In this document: one piece after another, positions 63,091 to 64,000 of the stretch
Position numbering within the stretch: position 1 is the first letter of the stretch
How the letters are laid out: every line of letters begins with the position of its first letter
From: Diploscapter coronatus
Taxonomy: Eukaryota > Nematoda > Chromadorea > Rhabditida > Rhabditidae
DNA length: 64,000 nucleotides
Direction of reading: 5' to 3'
Assembly (NCBI GenBank): GCA_964036155.1
Contig: OZ038423.1
Span: 12,601,249 to 12,665,248, forward strand
Position numbers and translations under genes: made by a program
The notes under the pieces: generated by a model
Database searches by the model: none
The model's input: only the letters and a program-made list of their open reading frames with translations
Told to the model about the DNA's origin: nothing

Positions 63091-63750
63091 ATGCCACCGC
63101 CCAAGTGTAAGTTTGTAGGAGCAAAAACAAGCTTTCTTGAGACTTCATGAAATTCAAACAAGCCTTTCTGAAACTTTGACAAAGTTTCCATAAACTAGAG
63201 CGAATCTATCTAAGCCAAGAACGAGTTTTCTAAAAGCAAAAACAACCTTTCTGAAATAGAGTCAAGCCTTTTCCAGCAAGTTCCAAATCTCGAGGTTCTT
63301 CGAGTAAGTCCGAAGATCCCTATAAAGATGAGCCGATTTATCCCTGCAAGATCTGCGGTCGGAAATTCATCAGATCCAGTTTGGTAAGTCGGAAATAATA
63401 TTTATTTTAAAAAATCAAAAATGAAGGAAAAACATGAGTCTGCTTGCCGGAAATTGGCGAATTTGCAACGGAAAACTTTCGACTCTGGAAAACAACGCGC
63501 ACACGGAAGTGATTTGACGTATGAACACGTGAAACGAGCCAGGCAGGAGAAACAACAAGTAAAAAACAACGAAAAAACAACTTGCAAAATCGACATATTT
63601 AGATAGGCGGTATATTTCCGCGCCCGAAAACACACTGGCGCGAGCGGCACGAATCTTTTATCGATGCCGTTTCTTCGTCGAAGAAAGTCGACTACGCGAT
63701 AAAAACCGGAGCACCCTTACCGCCGCCACCCAGAACTGCGATGCCTTCTG
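63091..63750 (+). CDS. ZC2HC1-family (FAM164-like) C2HC zinc-finger protein, 5' part only
   Basis: Exons 63091-63106, 63277-63383, 63427-63558, 63603-63750, ending in phase 1 at a GTGAGG donor; the gene continues beyond the window. It encodes 134 aa so far. A first C2HC finger is split by an intron (YPCKICGRKF...SSLEKHESACRK), giving C-x2-C...H-x4-C. The diagnostic KTFDSGKQRAHG block follows (ZC2HC1 proteins have K-VFDSSKQRA), then THWRERHESFIDAV and GAPLPPPP, matching the WR-KHE-FI and PLPPPP features that precede the second finger in this family. The second C2HC finger should lie to the right of 64000. Molecular function is poorly known; zinc binding is predicted. The third exon uses an AAG 3' splice site (63424-63426). 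A candidate X-box upstream would suit a ciliary or sperm role, but that is inference. Confidence 0.85.
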
Positions 63751-64000
63751 GTGAGGAGTTAGCAATTTTATAGAAATATTGAATGATTGGTATATAATAG
63801 TGTGTTTGAACATAGTGATCGTATCGGAATTGGTCATATTGAAGTGGGGTTTTCGCACGTCGGTATAGAATTGCTAGGGTATGAAAAGCTCCACTTCAAT
63901 CTTTTAAAAACTATAAACTATTGTGTGTAGCATACATTTCTGTGAAATAACGCTCGCTTTCTGACTATCGACTCTTTCTGTAAAATTCTGAAACATAGCT
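63751..64000 (+). other. Intron of the ZC2HC1-like gene, cut by window edge
   Basis: From the donor at 63751 no further exon encoding the expected second finger was seen before the end of the window, so this is treated as intron. Confidence 0.5.

Noticed and set aside
63402..63650. Minus-strand open stretches over the ZC2HC1-like exons
   Set aside because: Antisense shadows of the plus-strand exon that carries the C2HC finger's His-Cys pair and the FDSGKQRA block.

Overview
This window is nuclear DNA from a nematode, most likely a rhabditid relative of Caenorhabditis but not C. elegans. Genes are split into many small exons by introns that are often only about 45-60 bp. Noncoding DNA is very AT-rich, and the gene content is typically nematode: str-type chemoreceptors, a C-type lectin and a KQT potassium channel. 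I rebuilt gene models by hand from splice sites and reading phase. Every complete model sums to a whole number of codons, which is the main internal check. Single-frame open stretches in this window are mostly exon pieces or antisense shadows.

Layout, left to right: (1) a kelch-repeat gene (792-3678, +) whose exon block is tandemly duplicated; (2) a 28-exon RBR-type E3 ubiquitin ligase (4590-11391, +); (3) a four-TM membrane protein (13643-21073, +) carrying a 2.4-kb palindromic TA-flanked mobile element in an intron; (4) a secreted C-type lectin with a Thr/Ser-rich stalk (21460-23064, -, first exon not found); (5) a complete KCNQ/KQT voltage-gated K+ channel in 28 exons (24789-38338, +); (6) a rhodopsin-like 7TM receptor (38773-41608, -); (7) a noncoding stretch of about 6.7 kb; (8) a BarH-class homeobox gene of the ceh-30/ceh-31 type (48337-51819, -); (9) a small four-TM protein with two PY motifs (54413-55643, -); (10) two tandem str-superfamily chemoreceptors (58235-60295 and 61085-62537, +); (11) the first exons of a ZC2HC1-family zinc-finger gene running off the right edge (63091 onward, +), with a candidate RFX/DAF-19 X-box upstream.

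The genes do not form one pathway or an operon. Several (KQT channel, orphan receptor, BarH homeobox, chemoreceptors, possible X-box gene) are of kinds usually used in neurons or sensory cells, but that grouping is inference.

Unusual features: an in-frame doubling of a kelch propeller, a long foldback element that would fold into dsRNA inside a pre-mRNA, many AAG and GAG 3' splice sites plus one GC-AG intron, a TVGYG rather than TIGYG filter in the KCNQ channel, a dispersed short palindrome-like motif in noncoding DNA, and a 14-base G run beside the homeobox gene. I found no CRISPR array, rRNA, convincing tRNA or prokaryotic-type feature.
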